From contig CANHKJ010000027.1 in the NCBI GenBank assembly GCA_947460915.1, forward strand, positions 1 through 19,120: 19,120 bases of DNA, in the 5' to 3' direction. A program made the position numbers and the translations under genes. The number at the start of each line of letters is the position of its first letter. Position 1 is the first letter of the stretch. Origin of the DNA: Verrucomicrobiia bacterium. Its GTDB lineage: Bacteria; Verrucomicrobiota; Verrucomicrobiia; Verrucomicrobiales; Akkermansiaceae. The notes below the pieces were generated by a model. The model worked only from the letters and a program-made list of their open reading frames with translations. It made no database searches and was not told the DNA's origin. Positions 8,416 to 16,136 of the stretch are shown in pieces.

Positions 8416-8443
8416 TTGACGAAATTACATTTGCTGACAAAAT
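8416..8443 (+). promoter_or_regulatory. Candidate recA promoter
   Basis: TTGACG (8416-8421), 16-bp spacer, CAAAAT (8438-8443, 4 of 6 to TATAAT). It would give a leader of about 17 bases. The adjacent LexA palindrome supports a promoter here. Confidence 0.5.
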
Positions 8444-8466
8444 AGGCGCGTCAACCAACTATCTAC

Positions 8467-9507
8467 ATGGCAGCGAAAACAACTACCTCAGACACCGGGG
8501 CCGATAAAATGGCCGATGCACGTAAGCGCAATCTCGATGCAGCAATCTCTCACATTCAAAAGGAATTTGGCGAAGCAGCCATCATGCGCATGGGTGACGA
8601 TACCCGCATGGACGTCGAAGTCATCCCCACAGGAAATCTTCTCATCGACCGCGCCCTCGGCGTCGGCGGCTTCCCTCGCGGCCGGATCGTCGAAATTTTC
8701 GGACCAGAATCCTCCGGTAAAACCACACTGACTCTCACCCTCATCGCCCAAGCACAAAAGCGCGGTGGTCTGGCCGCATTCATCGACGTAGAACATGCGC
8801 TCGATCCTCAATACGCTCGTCGCCTCGGCGTCAATCTGGATGACTTGCTCGTCTCCCAGCCATCATCCGGCGAAGAAGCGCTTCAAATCTGCGAAGCTCT
8901 GGTGCGCTCCAATGCCATCGACGTTGTCGTGCTCGACTCCGTTGCCGCTCTTGTCACCAAACAAGAACTCGACGGCGAAATCGGCGACTCCACCGTGGGT
9001 GCCCAAGCTCGCCTCATGAGTGCTGCCATGCGGAAACTCACTAGCTTCATCTCCAAGGCCCGCACCGTTTGTGTTTTCACCAACCAAATCCGCGAAAAAA
9101 TCGGCGTCATGTTCGGCAACCCCGAGACCACTCCCGGCGGTCGCGCCCTGAAGTTCTTCTCTTCCGTCCGCGTTGACATCCGCCGCATCAGCCAAATTAA
9201 AGCCTCGGACGGCACCGTCACCGGCAACCGCACCAAAATCAAGTGCGTCAAAAACAAAGTGGCACCACCCTTTGCCGAAGCGGAATTCGACATCATGTTC
9301 AATGAAGGCATTTCCTCCACCGGCTCCTTACTCGACCTGGCTCTAGAAATGGAAATCGTGCAAAAACGCGGCAGCTGGTTTAGCTACAACGGCACCCAGC
9401 TCGCTCAAGGTCGTGATGCCGCCAAAGAAATGCTCAAAGGCGACGCCGCCCTTTACGCAGAGCTCGAAGCTGCCGTCATGGCCAAGCTCGACGAGAAAAA
9501 GAAATAA
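8467..9507 (+). CDS. recA: RecA recombinase
   Basis: 346 residues, full length. RecA binds single-stranded DNA, performs ATP-dependent strand exchange and stimulates LexA self-cleavage. Visible motifs: Walker A GPESSGKTT (79-87); FIDVEHALDP with catalytic Glu109, where most RecAs read FIDAEHALDP; Walker B VVVLDS; the loop-1 region around GEIGDSTVGAQARLMS (170-185); and the loop-2 region TNQIREKIGVMFGNPETT (205-222). The C-terminus is short and lysine-rich (LDEKKK). No Shine-Dalgarno precedes the ATG. A LexA box lies upstream and an intrinsic terminator 25 bases downstream, so it is probably a monocistronic, SOS-regulated gene. Confidence 0.98.
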   Translation: MAAKTTTSDTGADKMADARKRNLDAAISHIQKEFGEAAIMRMGDDTRMDVEVIPTGNLLIDRALGVGGFPRGRIVEIFGPESSGKTTLTLTLIAQAQKRGGLAAFIDVEHALDPQYARRLGVNLDDLLVSQPSSGEEALQICEALVRSNAIDVVVLDSVAALVTKQELDGEIGDSTVGAQARLMSAAMRKLTSFISKARTVCVFTNQIREKIGVMFGNPETTPGGRALKFFSSVRVDIRRISQIKASDGTVTGNRTKIKCVKNKVAPPFAEAEFDIMFNEGISSTGSLLDLALEMEIVQKRGSWFSYNGTQLAQGRDAAKEMLKGDAALYAELEAAVMAKLDEKKK

Positions 9508-9532
9508 GACCGCATTTCCTAACAAACTTCAC

Positions 9533-9566
9533 AAAGCTGACAAGCCCACGCTTGTCAGCTTTTTTT
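9533..9566 (+). terminator. Intrinsic terminator of recA
   Basis: Perfect 13-bp stem: AAAGCTGACAAGC (9533-9545) with GCTTGTCAGCTTT (9550-9562), 4-base loop and a T-run to 9566. It directly abuts an in-frame ATG at 9568, which argues that NAD kinase starts further downstream. Confidence 0.95.
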
Positions 9567-9606
9567 CATGGTTGCCACGAAGCGAAAAATGCACGATACA
9601 TCCCGC

Positions 9607-10458
9607 ATGAAAGTAGGTATCATGGTCAACGAACGCAAGCCGGATGCACGCGCCACGGTTCGCGCCCTCGTCGACGTATTAGTATCGCGAAAAATCGAAG
9701 TCCTACTCCACGAACAAGCAGCTCGACTCATCGAATCCACTACATTTTACCATCCGCACGAACTCGCACGTCAAGCTGACATCATCGCCGTGCTCGGTGG
9801 CGATGGCACCATGCTCTCCTCCATGGAAAAACTTGGCAATACTGAGAAACCCGTAGCCGGTATTAACATCGGCACACTGGGTTTCCTCACCAGTTGCACC
9901 GAAAATGAACTCGAATTTTTTGCCGATGCCATCCTCTGTGGCGACTACAGCACCAGCGAGCGCACATTATTGCACTCAAGCATCATTCACGCCGATGGCC
10001 ACGAGCAAGAATTCCTCGCACTCAACGAAGTCGTTCTCGCCCGCGGTCAAACAGGCAAACTCGTCAGCCTCCGTGCCGACATCAATGGCGAATTGCTCAA
10101 CCACTACCGCGCCGATGGCTTGATCGTCGCCACCCCGACTGGTTCCACCGCCTATTCGCTCTCCGCAGGCGGTCCCTTGATCAGCCCGGATGCCCGCGTT
10201 TTTGTGATCACACCCATATGCCCCCACTCTCTCAGCTACCGCTCACTCGTCGTCGATGATGCCTCGCACGTCGAAATCACACCAGAAGGTAGCGCCGAGG
10301 AGCCGATGTTTTTCACTGTCGATGGCCGTGACATCGTCGAAATCGCCATCGGTAGCCGCATCAGCGTCCGCAAATCCCCGCGCTCATTCCATCTCTTGCG
10401 CCTGAAAAATCGCTCGTTTTATGAAGCTCTGCGCCAAAAACTCGGCTGGCGAGGCTGA
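9607..10458 (+). CDS. nadK: NAD kinase
   Basis: 283 residues from the chosen ATG. It phosphorylates NAD to NADP in the cytoplasm. Visible signatures: GGDGTML (64-70; GGDG phosphate-binding motif), NIGTLGFL (86-93), TPTGSTAYSLSAGGP (176-190) and the ITPICPHSLSYRSLVV block, all diagnostic of the PpnK/NadK family. The start MKVGIMVNERKPDA matches the usual beginning of the first strand. An upstream in-frame ATG (9568) would add 13 residues, but it sits 1 base after the recA terminator T-run and is unlikely. No Shine-Dalgarno and no clear promoter are seen in the 40-base gap. Confidence 0.95.
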   Translation: MKVGIMVNERKPDARATVRALVDVLVSRKIEVLLHEQAARLIESTTFYHPHELARQADIIAVLGGDGTMLSSMEKLGNTEKPVAGINIGTLGFLTSCTENELEFFADAILCGDYSTSERTLLHSSIIHADGHEQEFLALNEVVLARGQTGKLVSLRADINGELLNHYRADGLIVATPTGSTAYSLSAGGPLISPDARVFVITPICPHSLSYRSLVVDDASHVEITPEGSAEEPMFFTVDGRDIVEIAIGSRISVRKSPRSFHLLRLKNRSFYEALRQKLGWRG

Positions 10459-10467
10459 AATATTTCA

Positions 10468-10491
10468 TCCAATCACAACAATCTGATTGGA
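10468..10491. repeat. Inverted repeat between nadK and the aminopeptidase gene
   Basis: TCCAATCA (10468-10475) and TGATTGGA (10484-10491), 8-base perfect arms with an 8-base loop, 10 bases after the nadK stop. There is no long U-run, so it is a weak terminator or an operator for the next gene, which starts 31 bases on. Confidence 0.4.
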
Positions 10492-10522
10492 GTTTGCACA
10501 CAGCTTTGCTTAGAGTCGGCGC

Positions 10523-11812
10523 ATGCGCTACCAGCCCATCGATCCTCAACTCTTCGTTCGCAACCGTCAAAAACTGCGCGACATCTTACCACCCGATAGC
10601 ATTGTCATCGTTCTCTCAAACGATGTGTTTCCAACAAATGCCGATGGAACGATGGCATTTAAGCAGAACTCCGACCTCTTCTACCTTTGCGGCGTTGATC
10701 AAGAAGACACAGCACTTGTACTTTTCCCCGATGCCAAAGACACCAATCAATGCGAAATCCTTTTCGTTAAGGAAACCAGCGAGCACATCGCTATTTGGGA
10801 AGGTGAAAAACTCAACAAAGAGCAAGCCCGTGCAACGACCGGAATCCAGCGCATCGAGTGGTATCAAAACTTCGAGCCCATGCTGCACTCGCTCATCCCC
10901 CAAGCACGCCACGTTTTCCTCACCACCAACGAACATCTTCGCGCCATGGTCGTCGTCGAGACGGCCAATGATCGCTTCATCAAAAAATGCCAGCAACGCT
11001 ACCCGTTGCACCGCTATGAGCGCCTCGCTCCCTTGATGCATGAACTGCGCATGATCAAAGAGCCTGAGGAAATCAAAATCATGCAACATGCCTGCGACAT
11101 CACCGAGGCAGGATTTCGCCGCCTTCTCGGCTTCGTCAAACCGGGCGTCGGCGAGTGGGAAGTCGAGGCCGAACTCTTGCACGAATTCGTTCGTCGCGGC
11201 TCACGAGGCTTCGCCTACCAGCCGATCATCGGTTCTGGCAAAAACGCATGCGTTCTTCACTACATCACCAACGAAGCGGTTTGCCAAGATGGCGAAATGC
11301 TACTACTTGATGTCGCCGCCGAATATGCCGGTTGGGCCTCCGACCTCACCCGCACCATTCCCGTCAATGGTCGTTTCACCAAGCGCCAGGGCGATGTTTA
11401 CAACTCCGTTCTCCGCGTTTTCCGTGGAGCTAACGAAATTCTTCGCCCAGGCAACACGCCGATGCAATACCAAAAGCAAGTCATCGAGCTAATGGAGGAA
11501 GAACTCATCCGCCTCAAACTGATCGACGCGAAGGAAGCAAAAAATCAAGGTCCTGACAAAGCGCTCGTGAAGAAATACTTCATGCACGGCACCTCCCATC
11601 ACCTCGGTCTCGACGTTCACGACGTCAGCCCACCTCATCAACCATTTGGCGAGGGCATGGTCTTCACCATCGAACCCGGCATTTACATACGCGAGGAAGG
11701 TCTGGGCGTCCGTTTGGAAAATGACGTGGTCATCGGCAAAGATAGCAACTTCGACCTCATGGGCAAAATCCCCATCGAAGCCGATGAAATCGAAGAGCTC
11801 ATGAACCGATAA
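10523..11812 (+). CDS. pepP: Xaa-Pro aminopeptidase (M24B family)
   Basis: 429 residues. It removes N-terminal residues that precede proline and is a cytoplasmic dimetal enzyme. The N-terminal AMP_N domain (about 5-160) includes FKQNSDLFYLCGV. The pita-bread peptidase domain (about 170-425) has the expected ligands: D263 (LLLDVAAEY), D274 (ASDLTRT), H359 in HGTSHHLGLDVHD, E384 (TIEPGIY) and E399 (RLEND). The length matches the PepP family. No Shine-Dalgarno is clear. It could be co-transcribed with nadK (64-bp gap), and a strong terminator follows. Confidence 0.93.
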   Translation: MRYQPIDPQLFVRNRQKLRDILPPDSIVIVLSNDVFPTNADGTMAFKQNSDLFYLCGVDQEDTALVLFPDAKDTNQCEILFVKETSEHIAIWEGEKLNKEQARATTGIQRIEWYQNFEPMLHSLIPQARHVFLTTNEHLRAMVVVETANDRFIKKCQQRYPLHRYERLAPLMHELRMIKEPEEIKIMQHACDITEAGFRRLLGFVKPGVGEWEVEAELLHEFVRRGSRGFAYQPIIGSGKNACVLHYITNEAVCQDGEMLLLDVAAEYAGWASDLTRTIPVNGRFTKRQGDVYNSVLRVFRGANEILRPGNTPMQYQKQVIELMEEELIRLKLIDAKEAKNQGPDKALVKKYFMHGTSHHLGLDVHDVSPPHQPFGEGMVFTIEPGIYIREEGLGVRLENDVVIGKDSNFDLMGKIPIEADEIEELMNR

Positions 11813-11824
11813 TTTTGACCTAAC

Positions 11825-11865
11825 AAAAAAAACCAGCTAGGATTCGCATCAGCTGGTTTTTTTTT
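11825..11865 (+). terminator. Bidirectional intrinsic terminator
   Basis: AACCAGCT (11831-11838) pairs with AGCTGGTT (11851-11858), extended by flanking A/T tracts, with a 12-base loop. Nine T follow on the plus strand and eight on the minus strand, so it can stop both pepP and the convergent ketoacyl synthase gene. Confidence 0.92.
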
Positions 11866-11905
11866 GTAGATCCAAAGTAATATGCGCGGGACCACGCGCA
11901 AATCA

Positions 11906-13051
11906 TCAGTTGCCCGTCTCCAATGCCACCAAAGCATTGTGTCCACCGAGCGATGCCGCAATTTTGAAGATTGGACCAGTCACCGCACGGATTTCATGGG
12001 GTAGTTCAAACCCAACTGGCGCATGCAAGCCTGGCAAATTCGGCAAGGTCTCTCTGCGTCGCAACGCATCAATCCACAGCACCGTTTCTAACAAGGAACC
12101 AGCACCAATGCCATGTCCCAAAAACGGCTTGAGCAAATGCAAGCTTGGCGGATTCTCTGAAAAAACTTCCGCGAAGCACTGTGGCTCCGCGGCAGCATGA
12201 GAAGGTGTCCCCGTCGCATGCGGGCACAAGCCTTGGGGCATGCCAAAACGCCGAATACCATCGCGTAAGAGTGCTTGCAGCTGTCCGCTTTTAGGTGCGA
12301 GCGATAGAGGATCGCAGGCATCTGAATTGGCGAGATATCCAGAAAATTTCACCGCATCGTCATCGCTACCAATTTCTAACGCAACCGCCGCTGCCGCTTC
12401 AGCAGGGAAAATCCCACTCGTGAGCGGATGATAGGGATCATTTTTTCCCGTCTTCGAAAGAATTCCCGTCGCATGGTAGCTATCTAACAAGAATTTCACC
12501 AACGGCAAATCGACCGCAACCACCAAGGCCCGCGGCGCCATGCCACATTGCAAATGCATTCGCGCCATACCTAGAGCATCCAGACCCGCCGAGCATCCTG
12601 TGGAAATCACCTGATAGGCACCACCGATGCCGAGTTCGATCGATACCGCTGCCGCAGCCTCGCCATGCATCGCATTGCTCGCAGCCATCAAAGGAAAGCC
12701 GCGACGTCCAGGCCATGGCTCGATCCAACCTGCCGCACCACCGCGCGATGTCCCGAGCATCAGAACCGTCTCGCGTAACTCAGATTGCGACCACCCCGCC
12801 TCGAGCACGGCTTGTCGTGCTACATACAGAGCAGCCATCGCCGCAGGTGACCATTTCCGATGCGTCAACATGGCTCGATTCGGAATCCATGCCGCAGGCA
12901 ATTCAGGATAATCACAGTCTAACAATTCGCCAAGAGGACGAAATGGCAAAGCCGCACCCGCAACATAGGCCGCGTGAAGAATACCATCGCGATGAGCGAC
13001 AACCGTATCACCCCACGCTGATAACGCCCCCAGCCCGGTCAGGGAAATCAT
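11906..13051 (-). CDS. Beta-ketoacyl-ACP synthase (FabF-like), stand-alone
   Basis: 381 residues from the chosen ATG. Thiolase-fold condensing enzyme of fatty-acid or polyketide synthesis. The Cys-His-His set is intact: C153 in STGCSAGLDAL, H278 in PHATGTP (usually HGTGT) and H313 in KPFLGHGIGAG, with Lys308 also present. The N-terminus MISLTGLGALSAWG matches the usual first strand. Sequence divergence from housekeeping FabF (unusual HATGT, GAGS for GAAG) suggests a specialised role such as a secondary metabolite or membrane lipid. GAGGGAA precedes the ATG closely. The frame stays open to 13273 (74 more codons); the outermost 104 bp of that would overlap the upstream YHYH gene in another frame, while the inner 118 bp (13052-13169) looks protein-like and could be used from GTG/TTG starts. 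No acyl carrier protein or other FAS gene is nearby. Confidence 0.82.
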   Translation of the reverse strand: MISLTGLGALSAWGDTVVAHRDGILHAAYVAGAALPFRPLGELLDCDYPELPAAWIPNRAMLTHRKWSPAAMAALYVARQAVLEAGWSQSELRETVLMLGTSRGGAAGWIEPWPGRRGFPLMAASNAMHGEAAAAVSIELGIGGAYQVISTGCSAGLDALGMARMHLQCGMAPRALVVAVDLPLVKFLLDSYHATGILSKTGKNDPYHPLTSGIFPAEAAAAVALEIGSDDDAVKFSGYLANSDACDPLSLAPKSGQLQALLRDGIRRFGMPQGLCPHATGTPSHAAAEPQCFAEVFSENPPSLHLLKPFLGHGIGAGSLLETVLWIDALRRRETLPNLPGLHAPVGFELPHEIRAVTGPIFKIAASLGGHNALVALETGN

Positions 13052-13169
13052 TTCCCTCACAGAATCTCGTGCATCCTTCTCGCGCTCATAGCTCACGCGG
13101 CGACTATTGATGATCACGCTCAGTTCCGCAAGCTCATGATTGCCTAATGAATGAAAACGCCGCAAGGCA

Positions 13170-14393
13170 TCATTGGGTAGGCAAGGGACGATTGCCTGGA
13201 GCACCTGAACCAGCGGCTCGTCCTCCCGGAGCACCACCCCGATATTCATCTGGCGTGAGATTGCCATCACCATTGCGATCCAATTTTTTCAAAGCTATGA
13301 CCGCGCCGTCGATTTCCTTGGAATCAATCGTTCCATCACCATTGAGATCGATGGCTTGCACCATCGGCATGCGTGGACCAGAAAGCGGCATACCCTCTTG
13401 ACCGGGTAGTGGAGTCCCTTCCATGATGCCACGCGGCTGTCCGCCAGGAGGCGCTTGACGGGACCGACCACCTCCGGGAGGCGCGTCATTTTTGCGAAAA
13501 CTTTCATCAGGCTCACCGCGCCACAAGCGAGCGACAAAAGGAAATTTCGCACTGATGCAGTAGTAGTAAGTACCCTCAGGAAACTCAGGCGTCACCCCGA
13601 AACGGCCATTGCATTCATCGAGATCACCCGCTCCTTCAACGAACGTAAAATCTTGTGTAAAGCGACCGTCGTAAACACCGCCTGGGCCTTCGGGTGCCGC
13701 AGGACGCTCGCCTTTTTTCAATTGATAACTGGATGTCATTTCTTTCAACGCACTTTTGGCATCCTTCGGATCACTGTATGCGCGCGAAGTATAAACAGGA
13801 AAACCATCGGCAGACCATGCTACTAAAACCATAGTATCTCGATCCCCGCCGCGTTTTTCCACCAAGCCCGTCGGCATCGCGTGATAATGATAGGCACCAT
13901 TGGGTTGCACATGAGCGTTGTGTTCATCGAGCCCCAAATTCAAGAAACCCGTTGCTGCCTCGTAGCGCCATCCCGAGCGCATATCGTTATTCCACGTCTC
14001 ACCTGTTCCCGGCTCAAACGGCACACCATTGACTCCCACGCCCCACCAATACCCCATACGTTGCACTGGCTCATCTGCCGCCACCGGCTTCAGAGTCATA
14101 CGAAACGCATAGCTCTGCGGCTTGATCGCATTTGGATTGCCACGACGCGGAAACTCTCCTGGCTTGTGATCAGGAATGCCATTGCTCTCGATCACACGAA
14201 ATCCCGCTTCGGTTTTGATTTGCACCTTCGGCGTCATTTGACTCTCTGCCGTCTGCACTGTCATCAAGCCCTGCGTTTCACCTCCGGACTCATTTTCGAT
14301 ATCATGCCCGTCAGGATGTGCCACCAAAAGTAGTGGGCATAGCAATGTGGACAAAAAAATGATTCCTCCGCAGCGTCGATGTTTTGCATTCAT
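13170..14393 (-). CDS. Secreted YHYH-domain protein with two EF-hands
   Basis: 407 residues from the ATG that places the signal peptide first (RRCGGIIFLSTLLCPLLLVA); an ATG 8 codons upstream (14417) is also possible. The central region (about 90-300) fits the YHYH domain, named for the motif seen here in GAYHYHAMPTG, with acidic and aromatic surroundings (LDEHNAHVQPNG, EGTYYYCISAKFPF). The domain's biochemistry is largely unknown. A Gly/Pro-rich linker (about 305-345) leads to two canonical Ca-binding loops, DLNGDGTIDSKE and DRNGDGNLTPDE, then a Gly/Ala/Pro tail. Probably periplasmic or surface-exposed and calcium-dependent. The stop lies 118 bp before the chosen ketoacyl synthase start, so the two may be co-transcribed. 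Confidence 0.85.
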   Translation of the reverse strand: MNAKHRRCGGIIFLSTLLCPLLLVAHPDGHDIENESGGETQGLMTVQTAESQMTPKVQIKTEAGFRVIESNGIPDHKPGEFPRRGNPNAIKPQSYAFRMTLKPVAADEPVQRMGYWWGVGVNGVPFEPGTGETWNNDMRSGWRYEAATGFLNLGLDEHNAHVQPNGAYHYHAMPTGLVEKRGGDRDTMVLVAWSADGFPVYTSRAYSDPKDAKSALKEMTSSYQLKKGERPAAPEGPGGVYDGRFTQDFTFVEGAGDLDECNGRFGVTPEFPEGTYYYCISAKFPFVARLWRGEPDESFRKNDAPPGGGRSRQAPPGGQPRGIMEGTPLPGQEGMPLSGPRMPMVQAIDLNGDGTIDSKEIDGAVIALKKLDRNGDGNLTPDEYRGGAPGGRAAGSGAPGNRPLPTQ

Positions 14394-14499
14394 GGTGTCT
14401 GTTCTTGTGTTGGTCATTCATAACAAATCGCTTGCCGACTTGTCGCGCATCTTTACCAAAACTTTACAATTTCGTCTTTTCCGCAAATCCATCGAGCGC

Positions 14500-14544
14500 A
14501 AAAAAAGCCCACAGACTTCGACCAAGATCGAGTGTCTGTGGGCT
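14500..14544 (-). terminator. Intrinsic terminator of argG
   Basis: AGCCCACAGAC (14506-14516) pairs perfectly with GTCTGTGGGCT (14534-14544). On the minus strand the stem is followed by TTTTTT. It lies 27 bases beyond the argG stop. I see no clear promoter in the remaining gap (14418-14499) before the YHYH gene. Confidence 0.9.
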
Positions 14545-14571
14545 GTAAAATACCTAACAATTTTCAGGAAA

Positions 14572-15855
14572 TCATTTCACTTGGCGCGCCGAAGCTTTCA
14601 AGCGCAGCGCATTGAGTGCGATGAATCCTGTGGCATCATCTTGGTTGTAGGCCTCTTCTTGTCCGCCTTCCATGGTGGCAACGGCTTCGGAATACAACGA
14701 ATGCGGCGAACGACGACCGGCATTCATGATGTTGCCTTTGTATAGTTTCACACGCACTTCACCGCTAACGGTTTGTTGTGTGTGTGTTACCAATGCTTGG
14801 ATCGCTTCGCGCTCAGGCGCAAACCAGAAACCGTTGTAAACGAGTTGCGCGTATTTGGGGATCAAGGAATCGCGGGTAAACATTGCTTCGCGGTCCATTG
14901 TCAGGGCCTCGAGATCGCGGTGAGCTGCCAACAAAATCGCACCACCTGGTGTTTCATAAACGCCGCGGGATTTCATGCCCACGAAGCGGTTTTCGACGAT
15001 GTCCACGCGACCGACGCCGTGTTTGCCACCGAGGAAATTCAGCACGCGCATGATGCCGTAGGGCGTGAACAGTGTGTAGCCATCTTGTTCTCCTGTTGGA
15101 TTGGCGTCGCCGAGCTCGGCAACGATGCTACTGAGGTTGGCAGTACGAACACCGATCGCATCACCTTTGTGGAAAAGAATTTCCACATACTCGGCTTGAT
15201 CAGGTGCGTCTTCGGGAGCGGTCGAGAGCACATACATTTCACGATCTTGTTCGGTCGTGGCATCATACCATGGGTCTTCCAACATGCCTGCTTCAAAGGA
15301 AATGTGCAGCAAGTTGCGGTCCATCGAGTAAGGCTTCTTCATCGAGGCCTTAATGGGGATGTTGTTCGCTTCGGCATACTCGATCATTTCGACACGACCG
15401 GGGAAATCTTTGCGGAAGCTGGCATCGCGCCAAGGAGCAATGCACTTGATGTTCGGCGCGAGCGAAGCCATCGATAGTTCAAAGCGCACTTGGTCATTGC
15501 CCTTGCCAGTGGCACCGTGAGCAATCGCATCTGCGCCTTCGGCAATGGCGCAATCGATCATGCCCTTGGCGATGCAAGGACGTGCAATCGATGTGCCCAG
15601 CATGTAGCGGCCTTCATAGATGGCGCCAGCTTGGATCATCGGGAAAATGTAATCGCGAGCGAATTCTTCTTTGAGGTCGCCAATGTAGCATTTGCTAGCA
15701 CCTGTGGTAAGCGCCTTTTCTTCAAGCCCGTCCAATTCCTCGGCCTGGCCGACATCAGCACAATAGGCGATGATTTCTGCAGAGTATTTTTCTTTCAACC
15801 ACTTGAGAAGAACGGAGGTATCCAAACCACCAGAGTATGCGACGACGATTTTCAT
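14572..15855 (-). CDS. argG: Argininosuccinate synthase
   Basis: 427 residues from the ATG giving MKIVVAYSGGLDTSVLLKWL. It joins citrulline and aspartate with ATP, the penultimate step of arginine synthesis, in the cytoplasm. The N-type ATP pyrophosphatase P-loop SGGLDTS (8-14) is present, as are HGATGKGNDQVRFE, SMDRNLLHISFEAGMLEDPW and GGKHGVGRVDIVENRFVGMKSRGVYETPGG-type blocks typical of the family. The frame is open 30 codons further upstream, but that extension is Leu/Arg-rich, has no counterpart in the family and would remove the conserved start. No Shine-Dalgarno is visible. Confidence 0.97.
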   Translation of the reverse strand: MKIVVAYSGGLDTSVLLKWLKEKYSAEIIAYCADVGQAEELDGLEEKALTTGASKCYIGDLKEEFARDYIFPMIQAGAIYEGRYMLGTSIARPCIAKGMIDCAIAEGADAIAHGATGKGNDQVRFELSMASLAPNIKCIAPWRDASFRKDFPGRVEMIEYAEANNIPIKASMKKPYSMDRNLLHISFEAGMLEDPWYDATTEQDREMYVLSTAPEDAPDQAEYVEILFHKGDAIGVRTANLSSIVAELGDANPTGEQDGYTLFTPYGIMRVLNFLGGKHGVGRVDIVENRFVGMKSRGVYETPGGAILLAAHRDLEALTMDREAMFTRDSLIPKYAQLVYNGFWFAPEREAIQALVTHTQQTVSGEVRVKLYKGNIMNAGRRSPHSLYSEAVATMEGGQEEAYNQDDATGFIALNALRLKASARQVK

Positions 15856-15920
15856 AATTTTTCGGTTGTTGACGCAAGGAAGCAAGCAGTTTCCACCCAA
15901 ACGCGCAAGGGTGAAAAGGG

Positions 15921-15954
15921 AAAAAAGAACAGCCAGCTGAGCCAATCCAGCTCA
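15921..15954 (-). terminator. Weak terminator of the two-component operon
   Basis: Minus strand: a short 5-bp stem (AGCTG 15935-15939 with CAGCT 15948-15952, or the alternative TGAGC/GCTCA) is followed by a T-rich run (rc of 15921-15929). The stem is weak; its placement after the kinase and small ORF supports the call. Confidence 0.35.
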
Positions 15955-16101
15955 ACGCCTCATACTGACGATCGCAATAAGATGACGGAGTTCTTCGCTG
16001 ACCTCTGTGGCATCATATACTGTGGCGGAGACTTCCGCGCGAATTAGTTTTCCGGAAGCGTGTGCACAAAGGATTTCATATAGCCGTTCAGCCCCTACCA
16101 T
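15952..16101 (-). CDS. Possible 49-residue small protein after the sensor kinase
   Basis: A minus-strand ORF that continues out of the kinase 3' end (open from 16209) and ends at 15952. The part beyond the kinase, from the ATG at 16101, begins MVGAERLYEILCAHASGK and ends HLIAIVSMRR, with a protein-like mix of residues. No Shine-Dalgarno and no recognised family. The T-run hairpin immediately after its stop is the main support. Otherwise this 281-base gap between argG and the kinase holds nothing I recognise; no argG promoter is evident. Confidence 0.25.
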   Translation of the reverse strand: MVGAERLYEILCAHASGKLIRAEVSATVYDATEVSEELRHLIAIVSMRR

Positions 16102-16136
16102 GAAAATTGTATCTACAACTCCCCATCTCGAAACAT

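Noticed and set aside
14773..15477. Plus-strand open frame of 234 codons
   Set aside because: Antisense to argG, whose conserved motifs span the whole stretch.
15856..15945. Upstream 30-codon extension of argG
   Set aside because: The family starts at MKIVVAYSGGLDTS; the extension has no family counterpart.
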